From Pseudoalteromonas rubra (GTDB taxonomy: Bacteria > Pseudomonadota > Gammaproteobacteria > Enterobacterales > Alteromonadaceae): 64,000 bases of DNA. Both the position numbers and the translations under genes were made by a program. The stretch is taken from the NCBI RefSeq assembly GCF_005887095.1, contig NZ_PNCI01000055.1:1-64000 (forward strand), in the 5' to 3' direction. A model generated the notes under the pieces. The model did not search any database. It was not told where the DNA came from and worked only from the letters and a program-made list of their open reading frames with translations. Shown here in pieces: positions 6,644-16,342 of the stretch (the first letter of the stretch is position 1; each line of letters begins with the position of its first letter).

Positions 6644-8218
6644 GTGATTTTTAGTCATATAACGACACAACCCGGGGAAGTAACCAGTATTCGGTTACGG
6701 CGCGACTATATTGCCAGTCCCCTGTCTCTGTACGCAGCACTGGACAAACCCAATTCGCTGTTACTGGAGTCTGCCGAAATAGACTCCAAGGATAATGTGA
6801 AAAGCATTATTCTGGTCGACACGGCACTGCGCTTTGAGTGCCAGGGTAAAAGCGTGATAGTCCGTGCTCTGTCAAATAACGGTAAACAACTGCTGCCCTA
6901 TCTGGCACAGGAAGTCGAAAACTGTGATGTAGAACTAGGTAACTCAGTGCTGTCCATTACTTACCGGGATACACCGGCGGATCTGGATGAATACGCGAAA
7001 CTCAAGGCCGATAACGCATTTAGTGCGCTCAGAACCTGTATTAACCAAATAAAGTGCAACTCAGAAACACCGTTTTCGCTGTTTCTGGGTGGTGTATTTG
7101 CCTACGATATGGTGGCCAACTTCGAGCAACTTCCCGACGTTGCCTATGGCGCCAACAGCTGTCCAGACTATGTATTCTACCTTGCTGAAACCTTGTTGAT
7201 CATAGATCATCAGGCGCAAACCACAGAGCTTATCGGCAATGTGTTTAACGGGCCTGATGTTCACGCCAACTGTTTTGAAGTCGGCCGTAAGCTGGAAGTA
7301 CTTAACCGTCAGTGCGATGATCTACAAGCCTTTGCACCTGAGCCAGTCAAAGGCCGCTGCGACGTCAATGTTGATATCAGCGATGAAGCGTATAAAGAAC
7401 AGGTTATCAAACTGAAGCAACATATCGTGGATGGCGACATCTTTCAGGTTGTTCCCTCCAGAACATTTACTTTGCCCTGTGCAAATCCTTTGTCGGCCTA
7501 TATGGCGCTCAAGCAACAAAACCCAAGCCCGTATATGTTCTACATGCGTGATGAGGATTTTGTATTATTCGGTGCCTCCCCCGAGTCAGCACTAAAATAC
7601 TGCGAAAAAAGCAATCAGGTTGAAGTTTACCCTATCGCTGGCACGCGCCCACGCGGAAAATTTGCCGATGGTAGCATTAACCCGGATCTTGATAGCCGTA
7701 TCGAACTGGAACTCAGAGACGACCAGAAAGAGCGTGCCGAACACCTGATGTTAGTAGACCTGGCTCGTAATGATGTGGCGCGGATCAGCATACCGGGCAC
7801 CCGCCACGCCAAAGAACTACTTAAAGTTGACCGCTATTCTCAGGTGATGCACCTGGTTTCTCGTGTAGTCGGCCAGCTTAAGCCGGATCTGGATGCACTG
7901 CACGCCTATCAGGCCAGTATGAACATGGGCACTTTGGTTGGCGCACCAAAAGTCAAAGCAGCTGAGCTGGTCAGACATACAGAGCAGCAACGACGTGGCA
8001 GCTATGGCGGCGCGGTTGGTTACCTGACAGGCGATGGTGCAATGGATTCATGTATTGTGATCCGCTCAGCCTTTGTAAAAGACGGTCAGGCTCTGGTGCA
8101 GGCCGGAGCTGGTGTCGTCTATGACTCAACCCCACAAGCCGAAGCCGATGAGACCCGCGCCAAAGCCAGCGCCGTGATCAAAGCAATTCAGTCGACTTAT
8201 GTAGGAGAGCAGGCATGA
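6644..8218 (+). CDS. trpE: Anthranilate synthase component I
   Basis: TrpE makes anthranilate from chorismate, with ammonia supplied by TrpG. The 524-residue protein has the LLES motif (about residues 40-43) that forms the Trp feedback site. It also has the chorismate-binding C-terminal domain with PIAGTRPRG, LMLVDLARNDVARIS and GAPKVKAAELV. The start is a GTG at 6644 preceded by GAGGAATGAGG. An ATG seven bases upstream is out of frame and stops after five codons. It overlaps trpG by four bases. Confidence 0.96.
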   Translation: MIFSHITTQPGEVTSIRLRRDYIASPLSLYAALDKPNSLLLESAEIDSKDNVKSIILVDTALRFECQGKSVIVRALSNNGKQLLPYLAQEVENCDVELGNSVLSITYRDTPADLDEYAKLKADNAFSALRTCINQIKCNSETPFSLFLGGVFAYDMVANFEQLPDVAYGANSCPDYVFYLAETLLIIDHQAQTTELIGNVFNGPDVHANCFEVGRKLEVLNRQCDDLQAFAPEPVKGRCDVNVDISDEAYKEQVIKLKQHIVDGDIFQVVPSRTFTLPCANPLSAYMALKQQNPSPYMFYMRDEDFVLFGASPESALKYCEKSNQVEVYPIAGTRPRGKFADGSINPDLDSRIELELRDDQKERAEHLMLVDLARNDVARISIPGTRHAKELLKVDRYSQVMHLVSRVVGQLKPDLDALHAYQASMNMGTLVGAPKVKAAELVRHTEQQRRGSYGGAVGYLTGDGAMDSCIVIRSAFVKDGQALVQAGAGVVYDSTPQAEADETRAKASAVIKAIQSTYVGEQA

Positions 8219-8805
8219 TCCCTAAGATTTATTTTCTTGATAACTTTGACTCCTTCTCTTACAACCTGGTGGATGAACTGTCGCTCCTTGGCGCAGAATT
8301 GGTGGTCTATCGTAATCACCTGGACGCTGAAACGATTTTTGCAAAGATGGAACAAGAAACCGACCCGGTGATCCTGGTATTGTCTCCGGGTCCGGGAGCG
8401 CCAAAAGATGCAGGCTGTTTGCTTGAGCTGATAGCCCTGTGCAAAGGCAAATATCCCATGCTGGGGATCTGCCTGGGCCAGCAGGCACTAACGCAAAGCT
8501 ATGGCGGCACAATCGGCCACGCCGGAGAAACAGTGCACGGCAAGTCATCTCATATTTCCGTGACGCCACACCCTGTTTTTGACGGACTGGGAAAATCGTT
8601 TCCGGTAGCGCGCTACCACTCACTGATGGCGACTCAGGTTCCCGAATGCCTTGAGGTCATCGCCCAGTATGAAGAAATCCCCATGGCGATTTTCCACCCG
8701 AATGATAAGGTGATCGGGTATCAGTTTCACCCTGAATCAATTTTAACCCCATGCGGCGCCCAGCTATTAAAGCAAAGCATCGCCTACCTCACTTCCCAGG
8801 AGTAG
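8215..8805 (+). CDS. trpG: Anthranilate synthase component II (glutamine amidotransferase)
   Basis: TrpG is a class I glutamine amidotransferase that feeds ammonia to TrpE. The 196-residue protein shows LDNFDSFSYNLVDEL, the oxyanion segment VLSPGPGAP, the nucleophile Cys in GICLGQQ, and the His-Glu pair in FHPES. It is a free-standing protein here, not fused to TrpD as in E. coli. The ATGA overlap with trpE couples the two subunits. Confidence 0.96.
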   Translation: MIPKIYFLDNFDSFSYNLVDELSLLGAELVVYRNHLDAETIFAKMEQETDPVILVLSPGPGAPKDAGCLLELIALCKGKYPMLGICLGQQALTQSYGGTIGHAGETVHGKSSHISVTPHPVFDGLGKSFPVARYHSLMATQVPECLEVIAQYEEIPMAIFHPNDKVIGYQFHPESILTPCGAQLLKQSIAYLTSQE

Positions 8806-8807
8806 AC

Positions 8808-9812
8808 ATGGATAGTTTAAATTTATTATTAGAACAAAAGTCGCTGGATTTTGCCGCCGCCACCGAGCTCTTTGGCGCCGTTATGCAAGGGCAACTTGAT
8901 GAAGTACAACTCACTGCTGCTCTGGTCGCGCTGAAAATCAAAGGCGAAACAGCCGAAGAAATCGCTGGGGCGGCAAAAGCGATGCGCGACCATGCCATCG
9001 CATTTGATACACAAGGCCTGCTGTGCGCCGACAGCTGTGGCACGGGTGGCGATGGCACCAATACCATCAATGTCAGCACCACGGCAGCTATCGTGGCTGC
9101 GACCTGTGGCATACCTATGGTTAAACATGGCAACCGCAGTGTGTCCAGTAAGTCTGGGTCTGCGGATCTGTTAAAAACGCTTGGCATTAATCTGGATATG
9201 GACCCACAGGCGGGCGCGCGATGTTTACAACAAACCAATTTTACTTTTTTGTTTGCGCCGCATTATCACACCGGTGTTAAACACGCGATGCCAGTACGCA
9301 CTAAATTAAAAACCCGTACTCTGTTCAATATTCTCGGACCGCTGGCAAACCCTGCCAAGCCTCAGGTACAGCTGCTGGGTGTGTATGATCCCAATTTGTG
9401 TCGCCCCATGGCCGAAACGCTGAATAAGCTGGGCACACAACGGGCGATGGTGGTGCATGGTTCAGGATGTGACGAAATTGCCTTACACGGCGAAACATTA
9501 GTGACTGAACTAAACCAGGGCGTGCTGACAGAATATACTCTCACACCCGAAGACTTTGGACTAAAACAGTACCCGCTCGATGCCATCGCCGGCGACACAC
9601 CCGAGTTTAATGCCAAAGCGACGCGCGATATCCTGAGTGGAAACGGCAAAGAGGCACACAATGCCGCCATCATTGCCAATGTGGCCGCCCTGATGGTGAT
9701 GACAAACAAAGCATCGGATCTTAAATCAGCCAGCACCCAGGTTGCACAAGTACTGGCATCGGGACGCTGCGTAGAAAAACTCGCTGATATTGTGGAGGTC
9801 AGTCATGGCTAA
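8808..9812 (+). CDS. trpD: Anthranilate phosphoribosyltransferase
   Basis: TrpD transfers phosphoribose from PRPP to anthranilate. The open frame extends upstream to 8751, but the ATG at 8808 is preferred. It has AGGAG upstream, lies two bases after the trpG stop, and gives a 334-residue protein that starts MDSLNLLLEQ like its family. The glycine-rich PRPP loop CGTGGDG and KHGNRSVSSKSGSADLL are intact. Confidence 0.95.
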   Translation: MDSLNLLLEQKSLDFAAATELFGAVMQGQLDEVQLTAALVALKIKGETAEEIAGAAKAMRDHAIAFDTQGLLCADSCGTGGDGTNTINVSTTAAIVAATCGIPMVKHGNRSVSSKSGSADLLKTLGINLDMDPQAGARCLQQTNFTFLFAPHYHTGVKHAMPVRTKLKTRTLFNILGPLANPAKPQVQLLGVYDPNLCRPMAETLNKLGTQRAMVVHGSGCDEIALHGETLVTELNQGVLTEYTLTPEDFGLKQYPLDAIAGDTPEFNAKATRDILSGNGKEAHNAAIIANVAALMVMTNKASDLKSASTQVAQVLASGRCVEKLADIVEVSHG

Positions 9813-11169
9813 TGTGTTGGAAAAAATTGTTGCAGACAAAGAAGTCGAAGTCGCAGCAAGAAAGCAGGCTCGCCCTCTGGCTAGCTTTATTGAGCAGATA
9901 ACGCCAAGTGATCGTGATTTTTACGGCGCACTCAGCCAGCCCGGCACCCAATTTATCCTGGAGTGTAAAAAAGCCTCACCGTCGAAAGGTTTGATCCGTC
10001 AGCATTTCGACCTGGACGAGATCACCAGCGTCTATGGCCGTTACGCTTCTTGTATCAGTGTACTGACCGACGAAAAGTACTTTCAAGGTAGTTTTAACTA
10101 CCTTAGCTATGTACGCACTCAGGTTTCTCAGCCACTCATTTGCAAAGACTTTTTTATTGATGAGTACCAGGTTTATCTCGCCCGTTTAAGCGGTGGTGAC
10201 GCCATCTTACTCATGCTATCCGTACTTGATGATGCGCGTTACCGGGCACTTGCAGAGTTGGCTCACAGCTTGAACATGGCCGTGCTGACTGAAGTGAGCA
10301 ACGAAGAAGAAGTACATCGGGCACTGACACTGGACGCTCAGCTGATTGGCATCAACAATCGTAACCTCAGAGACTTAAGTACCGACCTGGCTACCAGCGA
10401 GCGTTTACGCAAGTTGATCCCTGACGATAAAACCGTGATCTCCGAATCCGGCATTTACACACATACCGATGTCAAGCGCCTGGCCCCTATCTGCAACGGC
10501 TTCCTGGTTGGCAGCTCGCTGATGGCGGAGCAGGACCTGGAAACTGCCTGCCGCAAGCTGATCCTCGGAGAAAACAAAGTCTGTGGCCTGACCCGCAGTC
10601 AGGATGCCATTGCCGCCTACGAGGCTGGCGCCGTGTATGGTGGGTTAATTTTTTATCCCAAGTCACCGCGCTATGTGGACATTGACTGCGCCAAAGCCGT
10701 CGTAGACAGCGCACCGCTGAATTATGTGGGTGTCTTTGTTGACGCGCCGCTTGATCACGTCGTTGAACATGTCCGTATTCTTACACTCAGTGCTGTACAG
10801 CTGCATGGCACTGAGTCACAAACTTATATCGAACAATTGCGTCAACAGCTGCCCGTTAACTGCCAGATATGGAAAGCACAGGGGATCACGGACTGCCTGC
10901 CAGAACCTTTACAAGGCGTCGACAAACACCTGTACGACACCAAAGTCAAAGGCCAGACTGGTGGTACAGGTCAAACATTTGACTGGCAATTGCTAAGCAA
11001 TACGTCCGGCGATTTTATGCTGGCGGGCGGCCTGAGCGCAGACAACTTAACACACGCAACCTTCCTGGGCGCAGCCGGATTCGACCTGAATTCTGGCGTG
11101 GAGAGCAGCCCTGGCAAAAAGTGCGCAGATAAACTGAACAAAGCTTTTAACACAATTCGTAAATACTGA
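9805..11169 (+). CDS. trpCF: Bifunctional indole-3-glycerol-phosphate synthase / phosphoribosylanthranilate isomerase
   Basis: The 454-residue protein fuses TrpC (residues about 1-250) to TrpF (about 255-450), as in enteric bacteria. TrpC motifs include ECKKASPSKG, ICKDFFID and GINNRNL. TrpF motifs include KVCGLTRSQD, VQLHGTE and LAGGLSADN. The ATG at 9805 (MANVLEKIVADKE) is chosen over an upstream in-frame ATG at 9790, because it has GGAGG upstream and matches the family start. It overlaps trpD by eight bases. Confidence 0.95.
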   Translation: MANVLEKIVADKEVEVAARKQARPLASFIEQITPSDRDFYGALSQPGTQFILECKKASPSKGLIRQHFDLDEITSVYGRYASCISVLTDEKYFQGSFNYLSYVRTQVSQPLICKDFFIDEYQVYLARLSGGDAILLMLSVLDDARYRALAELAHSLNMAVLTEVSNEEEVHRALTLDAQLIGINNRNLRDLSTDLATSERLRKLIPDDKTVISESGIYTHTDVKRLAPICNGFLVGSSLMAEQDLETACRKLILGENKVCGLTRSQDAIAAYEAGAVYGGLIFYPKSPRYVDIDCAKAVVDSAPLNYVGVFVDAPLDHVVEHVRILTLSAVQLHGTESQTYIEQLRQQLPVNCQIWKAQGITDCLPEPLQGVDKHLYDTKVKGQTGGTGQTFDWQLLSNTSGDFMLAGGLSADNLTHATFLGAAGFDLNSGVESSPGKKCADKLNKAFNTIRKY

Positions 11170-11176
11170 GGTGGAA

Positions 11177-12361
11177 ATGATTGATACAGGCTATTACGGC
11201 GATTTTGGCGGCATGTTTGTCCCAGAATTGCTGGTTCCTGCGCTCAAACAGCTTGAGCAGGAGTTTAACAAGGCACAAAACGATCCGGCTTTTCAGCAGG
11301 AGTTCTATCAGCTATTGAATGAATTTGCAGGTCGCCCGACCCCACTCACGTTGACCAGAAACCTGGTTAAAAACCCGAAAGTGAAACTTTACCTCAAGCG
11401 TGAAGATCTATTGCATGGTGGCGCCCACAAAACAAACCAGGTACTTGGTCAGGCGCTGCTTACCAAACGTATGGGTAAGTCCGAAGTCATCGCAGAAACG
11501 GGCGCCGGACAACATGGTGTTGCAACAGCACTGGCCTGTGCGCTGCTGGGTCTGAAATGTCGCGTTTACATGGGCGCAAAAGACGTTGAACGTCAGCAAC
11601 CGAACGTATTCCGTATGCGTCTGATGGGTGCCGAAGTCATTCCGGTTACTGCGGGGTCTGGTACGCTTAAAGATGCTGTAAATGAAGCCATGCGCGACTG
11701 GTCTGCCAATTATAAAACGGCCCACTACCTGCTCGGTACGGCAGCAGGTCCCCACCCTTTCCCAACGCTGGTGCGTGAGTTCCAGAAAATGATTGGTGAA
11801 GAAGCAAAACAACAGGTCCTGGAGGCTGAAGGTAAATTACCAGATGTGGTAATGGCCTGTGTCGGCGGCGGCTCAAATGCCATTGGTATGTTCGCCGACT
11901 TTATTGACGAGACAAGTGTTAAATTGATTGGTATCGAACCCGCCGGGAAAGGCCTGGATACCGAAGAGCATGGTGCTGCACTGTGTAAAGGCACTAAAGG
12001 AATTTTGCATGGCGCGTACACTTACATTATGCAAAATCCAGATGGTCAGATTGAAGAGTCTTACTCTGTATCGGCAGGTCTGGATTACCCTGCGGTTGGC
12101 CCTCAACATGCCTACCTGCATGAGACCGGCCGTGCACAGTATGTTGCTGTTACCGATGATGAAGCGCTGGCAGCGTTCCAGTCATTGGCCAAACACGAAG
12201 GGATCATTCCGGCGCTGGAGTCGAGCCATGCCCTGGCTTATGCCCTGAAATATGCAGAAGCACAGGAGCAGGATACAGTGATTGTTGTGAATCTAAGCGG
12301 CCGCGGCGACAAAGACCTAGCCCATGTCCATCAGGTATTAGAAGCGCGAGGTGAGCTATGA
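11177..12361 (+). CDS. trpB: Tryptophan synthase beta chain
   Basis: TrpB is the PLP enzyme that condenses indole with serine. The 394-residue protein has the Schiff-base Lys in GGAHKTNQ and the phosphate loop VGGGSNAIGMF. The ending HALAYALKYA...VVNLSGRGDKD is also typical. The ATG at 11177 follows GAGGTGG. A GTG at 11171 is a less likely alternative that adds two residues. It overlaps trpA by four bases, consistent with the alpha2beta2 channelling complex. Confidence 0.96.
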   Translation: MIDTGYYGDFGGMFVPELLVPALKQLEQEFNKAQNDPAFQQEFYQLLNEFAGRPTPLTLTRNLVKNPKVKLYLKREDLLHGGAHKTNQVLGQALLTKRMGKSEVIAETGAGQHGVATALACALLGLKCRVYMGAKDVERQQPNVFRMRLMGAEVIPVTAGSGTLKDAVNEAMRDWSANYKTAHYLLGTAAGPHPFPTLVREFQKMIGEEAKQQVLEAEGKLPDVVMACVGGGSNAIGMFADFIDETSVKLIGIEPAGKGLDTEEHGAALCKGTKGILHGAYTYIMQNPDGQIEESYSVSAGLDYPAVGPQHAYLHETGRAQYVAVTDDEALAAFQSLAKHEGIIPALESSHALAYALKYAEAQEQDTVIVVNLSGRGDKDLAHVHQVLEARGEL

Positions 12362-13164
12362 GCCGTTACAATGACATGTTTGTACAGCTAAAAGACAAGC
12401 AGCAAGGTGCCTTTGTGCCGTTTGTGACCATCGGCGACCCCGACAAGGAAACTAGCCTGGCGATCATCAAAAGCCTGATTGAAGGCGGCGCTGACGCTTT
12501 GGAATTAGGGATCCCATTTTCAGACCCCATTGCCGATGGCCCAGTGATCCAGGCCGCAAATATTCGTGCGCTGGAGCAAAACATCAACACAGAGGACTGT
12601 TTTGAGGTGATCGGTGCCATCAGAGCGCAATATCCCCATATTCCAATCGGGTTGTTATTGTACTCTAACTTGATTTTCGCACGAGGTCTGGAGAGTTTTT
12701 ACCAGCAAGCCAAAGCCGCGGGTGTCGATTCAGTGTTGGTTGCCGATGTGCCACTGCATGAATCCAAACTATTTCGCAGAGCTGCAGTAGATGCCGGTAT
12801 TGAGCCGATTTTCATTGCAACGCCCAATGCCAGTGACGATACACTGCGTGAATGTGCCAGTTATGGCAGAGGCTATACTTACCTGCTTTCTCGTGCCGGG
12901 GTTACAGGCACAGAAAGTCAGGTACAGATGCCCACCGATGAGATCATTACCAAACTCACCGAATATCATGCAGCGCCGGCCTTACTTGGTTTTGGGATCT
13001 CAACCCCGGAGCAGGTCAAAGCTGCATTGGACTCTGGTGCAGCAGGTGCCATCTCTGGTTCTGCCGTAGTCAAAATCATTGAGCAGCACCTGAATGATAA
13101 GCCAGCTATGTATCAGGCACTATGTGCGTTTGTGCGCGACATGAAAGCCGCGACCCAGCGTTAG
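12358..13164 (+). CDS. trpA: Tryptophan synthase alpha chain
   Basis: TrpA cleaves indole-3-glycerol phosphate to indole, which is channelled to TrpB. The 268-residue TIM barrel shows FVTIGDPD, the catalytic Asp in ELGIPFSDPIADGP, and GFGISTPEQV. It is the last trp gene and converges with the HU gene, with only four bases between the stops. Confidence 0.96.
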   Translation: MSRYNDMFVQLKDKQQGAFVPFVTIGDPDKETSLAIIKSLIEGGADALELGIPFSDPIADGPVIQAANIRALEQNINTEDCFEVIGAIRAQYPHIPIGLLLYSNLIFARGLESFYQQAKAAGVDSVLVADVPLHESKLFRRAAVDAGIEPIFIATPNASDDTLRECASYGRGYTYLLSRAGVTGTESQVQMPTDEIITKLTEYHAAPALLGFGISTPEQVKAALDSGAAGAISGSAVVKIIEQHLNDKPAMYQALCAFVRDMKAATQR

Positions 13165-13168
13165 CACG

Positions 13169-13447
13169 TTATTTGTCAGCCAGAGCATCCTTGAATGCTT
13201 TGGCTGGCTTAAATAGCACTTTGTTTTGCCCTTCAATCATGATCTCCTCGCCGGTTCTTGGATTTCTGCCCGGTTTAGCCGGATGATAACTTAAAGTAAA
13301 AGTGCCCATTCCATTGAGCTGAACCTGATCCCCTTCGGATAGACGTTTGGTGATAAGCTTTAACAGACTCCCCAGTGCCGCCTGAGTGTCTTTTTTGGTC
13401 AATTCGCTATGTGCCGCCATGGCAGCAACCAGTTCACTTTTATTCAT
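13169..13447 (-). CDS. HU-family DNA-binding protein
   Basis: This is a 92-residue histone-like protein with MNKSELVAAMAAHSELTKKD at the start and the HU/IHF signature GRNPRTGEEIMI followed by LFKPAKAFKDAL. It should bend DNA non-specifically as a dimer. A second in-frame ATG three bases upstream is possible. The sequence diverges from canonical HupA and HupB (for example YHPAKPGRNPRTG), so it is probably an additional HU paralogue. It is convergent with trpA. Confidence 0.9.
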   Translation of the reverse strand: MNKSELVAAMAAHSELTKKDTQAALGSLLKLITKRLSEGDQVQLNGMGTFTLSYHPAKPGRNPRTGEEIMIEGQNKVLFKPAKAFKDALADK

Positions 13448-13611
13448 CATGCAATCCGTCTTTATACAACAAAGCGAGGCAGGCTAAGGACTTCTGTCAC
13501 AAATGTCAATCTTGAGCGGATTAAACAAAGTTTTCCTTGCCCTGCCATACCCGAGTTGAGTTGCCTTGACTATAGTTAGGCTAACGCTTTCAGACTTACC
13601 CAGAGGTCACA

Positions 13612-14253
13612 TTGAACGCAAACCAATATCGCTGGTGCGAACTATTCCTGGTGTTTTTTCTGCTACCCGTTATTGCCTATGCATTTCGCCATCAACTCGC
13701 CAATTGGTTATTTCCGGCACTCATTATACTCACGGCTGTGTGTACATATTTGTTGCTAACCGACCCTCATTTTAAACGTTTTCGCCTCACCAGCCTCGGA
13801 ACCTTCTCGACGGTTAAACGGCGGTTGTTTTCAACATTTTTTATCGGCGCTTTGTTTTCAGCCATGTTCTATGGCTTAGTCAACCAGGAAAGCTGGTTTG
13901 ATATGCCACTCAATTCTACCGACGACTGGTTGATACTCCTGATAGCTTATCCAATTTTATCGGTGCTACCCCAGGAGCTCGTGTTTAGAAGTTACTTTTT
14001 CCACCGTTATAAACGCATTTTGCCCCAGAAAACCACTCGGGTTGTACTCAGTGCCGCGGTCTTCGCCCTGGCTCATTGTGTCTATGATAACTGGGTTGCA
14101 ATAGCGCTGTCGTTTGCAGGTGGGTTGTTGTTTGCCTATACATATGCACATAGTCGCTCATTAGCGGTATGCGTGCTTGAGCACAGCCTCTGGGGCCTGT
14201 GGGTGTTTACACTGGGGTTAGGTCATTACCTGGATTCTGGCGTTACTTTTTAG
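13612..14253 (+). CDS. CPBP-family intramembrane protease-like protein
   Basis: This 213-residue protein has about six membrane helices. It contains PQELVFRSYFF, FALAHCVYDNW and LEHSLWG, which correspond to the three CPBP/Abi motifs (EExxxR, FxxxH and HxxxN/W). The first Glu of the usual EE pair is replaced by Gln, so catalytic competence is uncertain. The start is a TTG at 13612 with AGAGG upstream. No in-frame ATG is better. Substrate and role are unknown. Confidence 0.75.
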   Translation: MNANQYRWCELFLVFFLLPVIAYAFRHQLANWLFPALIILTAVCTYLLLTDPHFKRFRLTSLGTFSTVKRRLFSTFFIGALFSAMFYGLVNQESWFDMPLNSTDDWLILLIAYPILSVLPQELVFRSYFFHRYKRILPQKTTRVVLSAAVFALAHCVYDNWVAIALSFAGGLLFAYTYAHSRSLAVCVLEHSLWGLWVFTLGLGHYLDSGVTF

Positions 14254-14259
14254 GGCTTC

Positions 14260-14286
14260 CGGGCGCAGCGGTTATGCTGACGCCCG
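14260..14286. terminator. Hairpin between convergent genes
   Basis: CGGGCGCAGC (14260-14269) pairs with GCTG-A-CGCCCG up to 14286 with one bulged base. It lies between the convergent stops of the CPBP-like and NSS transporter genes. No T tract follows, so terminator activity is only probable. Confidence 0.4.
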
Positions 14287-14308
14287 AGAGCAATTGTCGT
14301 ATCGGTAA

Positions 14309-15733
14309 TTAGAAACCAAATAGACTGAAAGAGAAGAACTTAGTGGTGACTGTGTTGACAAAAATCAGCAGCAGGATAACCGGAATAAAGGTGGACAGGG
14401 AAAAGTTCACATACTTTTCCATTAAACTCCCCTTATAGTTTGGTGAACCCTGTGCCAATTCTTCAGACAGGTTATGCTTTTTCCAGCGATACATAACGAA
14501 CAAACACACCAGCAAACCATTGAACGGCAAAATGGTCTCGTAGAACACATCAGAGATCAGTGCAAACATGCTCTGACTGGCCCCGCCATAATTAACAAAA
14601 TCGGTCAGCCAACCCACCATACCAAAAGACATAGTACATAACACTGTCAGACCACCGGTAGTCAATGCCAGCAGGCCCAGTGCTTTCTTACGGCTGATGT
14701 CTTTCTCTTCCATCAGCGCCGCAGTTGGTACTTCAATGATGGACACTAACGAAGTGATAGCTGCAAAGAACACCAACAGGAAAAACACCGAAGCCACAGC
14801 AGATGCACCGAAATAACCGATGTCAGACTGCAATGCCAGTAGTAATTTTGGCAGATAGACAAAAATCATAGAGACAGATGAATCACTCAACTGCGCTGGA
14901 TCAGTATCTGGATTAAAGCTAAAGATAGCAGGCAACACCATCAGACCCGCGATAAATGCAACCAGAGAGTCGGTAATCGCAACCATTTTGGAGCTACCAA
15001 CAATGTCATCTTTCTTGGAAATATACGACGCATAAGTGATTAGAATACCCATTCCCAGAGACAGTGAGAAGAATGACTGGGATAAGGCACCATTGAGCAC
15101 GCTGGCATTCATTTTGGAAAAGTCAGGCACCAGGTAGTAACGGACCCCTTCCATCGCATTATCCAGTGTTAGTACGTACATCACCAGTCCTAGCAGAAGT
15201 ACGAAAAGGGCTGGCATCATAAATTTAGCCGCTTTCTCAATCCCTTCTTTTACACCACCAATCAGAATCAGGTTAACAATAATGCCAACAAATACCATAT
15301 AGATGAACATAGAGTACTGATTCACAAACGCATCAAAGTGACCAGGGTTTGCTAACAGATCTAGATTACCCATAACTGTCTGTACCAGGTAACCGAAAAT
15401 CCACACCGTGATCACCATGTAAAATACCGCGATCATAAACGGCGTTAATACTGCAATCGCCCCCGCAAGTGACCACTTTTTATCACCTTGCGTCAGTGAT
15501 TTGTATGAACCGTAAGGGTCTTTTTGCGCTTTTCGACCCATCGCCATCTCTGCCATCATCACTGGCAAACAAATAAAGACTACAAACAGGGCATAAGTTA
15601 GCAGAAAAGCACCGCCCCCATTTTTTGTTGCAGACACGGGAAACCCAACCAAGTTACCAATCCCTACTGCGGAACCTGCTGCGGCAAGGATGAATCCCAG
15701 CCGCGAGCTGAAGTGCTCACGATTTGCGCTCAC
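14309..15733 (-). CDS. Sodium-dependent transporter, NSS (SNF) family
   Basis: This 474-residue protein has about eleven to twelve membrane helices. It carries the NSS signature AAAGSAVGIGNLVGFPVSA in helix 1, where the unwound part binds substrate and sodium. It also has GGGAFLLTYALFVVFICLPVMMAEM. It should import an amino acid or related solute with sodium; the substrate cannot be read from sequence. It is monocistronic and convergent with the preceding gene. Confidence 0.9.
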   Translation of the reverse strand: MSANREHFSSRLGFILAAAGSAVGIGNLVGFPVSATKNGGGAFLLTYALFVVFICLPVMMAEMAMGRKAQKDPYGSYKSLTQGDKKWSLAGAIAVLTPFMIAVFYMVITVWIFGYLVQTVMGNLDLLANPGHFDAFVNQYSMFIYMVFVGIIVNLILIGGVKEGIEKAAKFMMPALFVLLLGLVMYVLTLDNAMEGVRYYLVPDFSKMNASVLNGALSQSFFSLSLGMGILITYASYISKKDDIVGSSKMVAITDSLVAFIAGLMVLPAIFSFNPDTDPAQLSDSSVSMIFVYLPKLLLALQSDIGYFGASAVASVFFLLVFFAAITSLVSIIEVPTAALMEEKDISRKKALGLLALTTGGLTVLCTMSFGMVGWLTDFVNYGGASQSMFALISDVFYETILPFNGLLVCLFVMYRWKKHNLSEELAQGSPNYKGSLMEKYVNFSLSTFIPVILLLIFVNTVTTKFFSFSLFGF

Positions 15734-15962
15734 AAGAAAAACCTTATTATTATTTTATAAGAATAGTCGAAGGACTCTACCAGCCATCCGCACGGAATTT
15801 CAAGTATAAACGTCTAATCCGCCGTGTCGAAGCGTAAACCTGGCGGCTTTACAGCTGCCACATAGCTTGTTGCTTAACGCTTCACACGCGCCCGTAGCAT
15901 TTACACCAAGGGGAGATTCGGTCTATGATAGACCCAAATTACACAATAATTCATTGCACCTT

Positions 15963-16262
15963 ATGCTTTACATGATCTATTCAACCGACGTTGAAAACTC
16001 TTTGCAGAAGCGTCTGGCTGCGCGCCCTGCGCACTTGGCAAGACTGGACGAGCTTGCACAACAACAACGTTTATTTGCCGCAGGCCCTCTGCCCGCCATT
16101 GACAGTCCGGATCCGGGTGAAGCTGGATTTACCGGATCGCTGGTCATCGCCGAATTCGACTCCCTGACACAGGCCCAAGCCTGGGCAGCGGAAGATCCCT
16201 ACATCGCAGCTGGCGTCTACGCGAACAGCGTGGTTAAGCCATACAAGAAAGTACTGCCTTAA
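15963..16262 (+). CDS. yciI: YciI family protein
   Basis: This 99-residue protein closely resembles E. coli YciI (MLYMIYSTDVENSLQKRL, RPAHLARL, DPGEAGFTGS, DPYIAAGVY). YciI is a small ferredoxin-like-fold protein with a conserved His-Asp pair and no firm physiological role. The open frame begins further upstream, but the ATG at 15963 gives the family's normal start. The ribosome binding site is poor. A promoter probably lies between 15750 and 15950. Confidence 0.9.
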   Translation: MLYMIYSTDVENSLQKRLAARPAHLARLDELAQQQRLFAAGPLPAIDSPDPGEAGFTGSLVIAEFDSLTQAQAWAAEDPYIAAGVYANSVVKPYKKVLP

Positions 16263-16342
16263 CAAGTTCAGCATGGGTTAAGTCGATCACTCTTAGCCTG
16301 TGCCACAAGATGTTAAGCAACCCTAACCGTGGAGCTTATTAA

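Noticed and set aside
8222..8623. A 133-codon minus-strand frame inside trpG
   Set aside because: It is a shadow of an intact, motif-complete trpG.
13179..13204. Inverted repeat GCCAGAGCAT / ATGCTTTGGC after trpA
   Set aside because: It lies within the HU coding sequence and lacks a T tail, so it is not called as the trp terminator.
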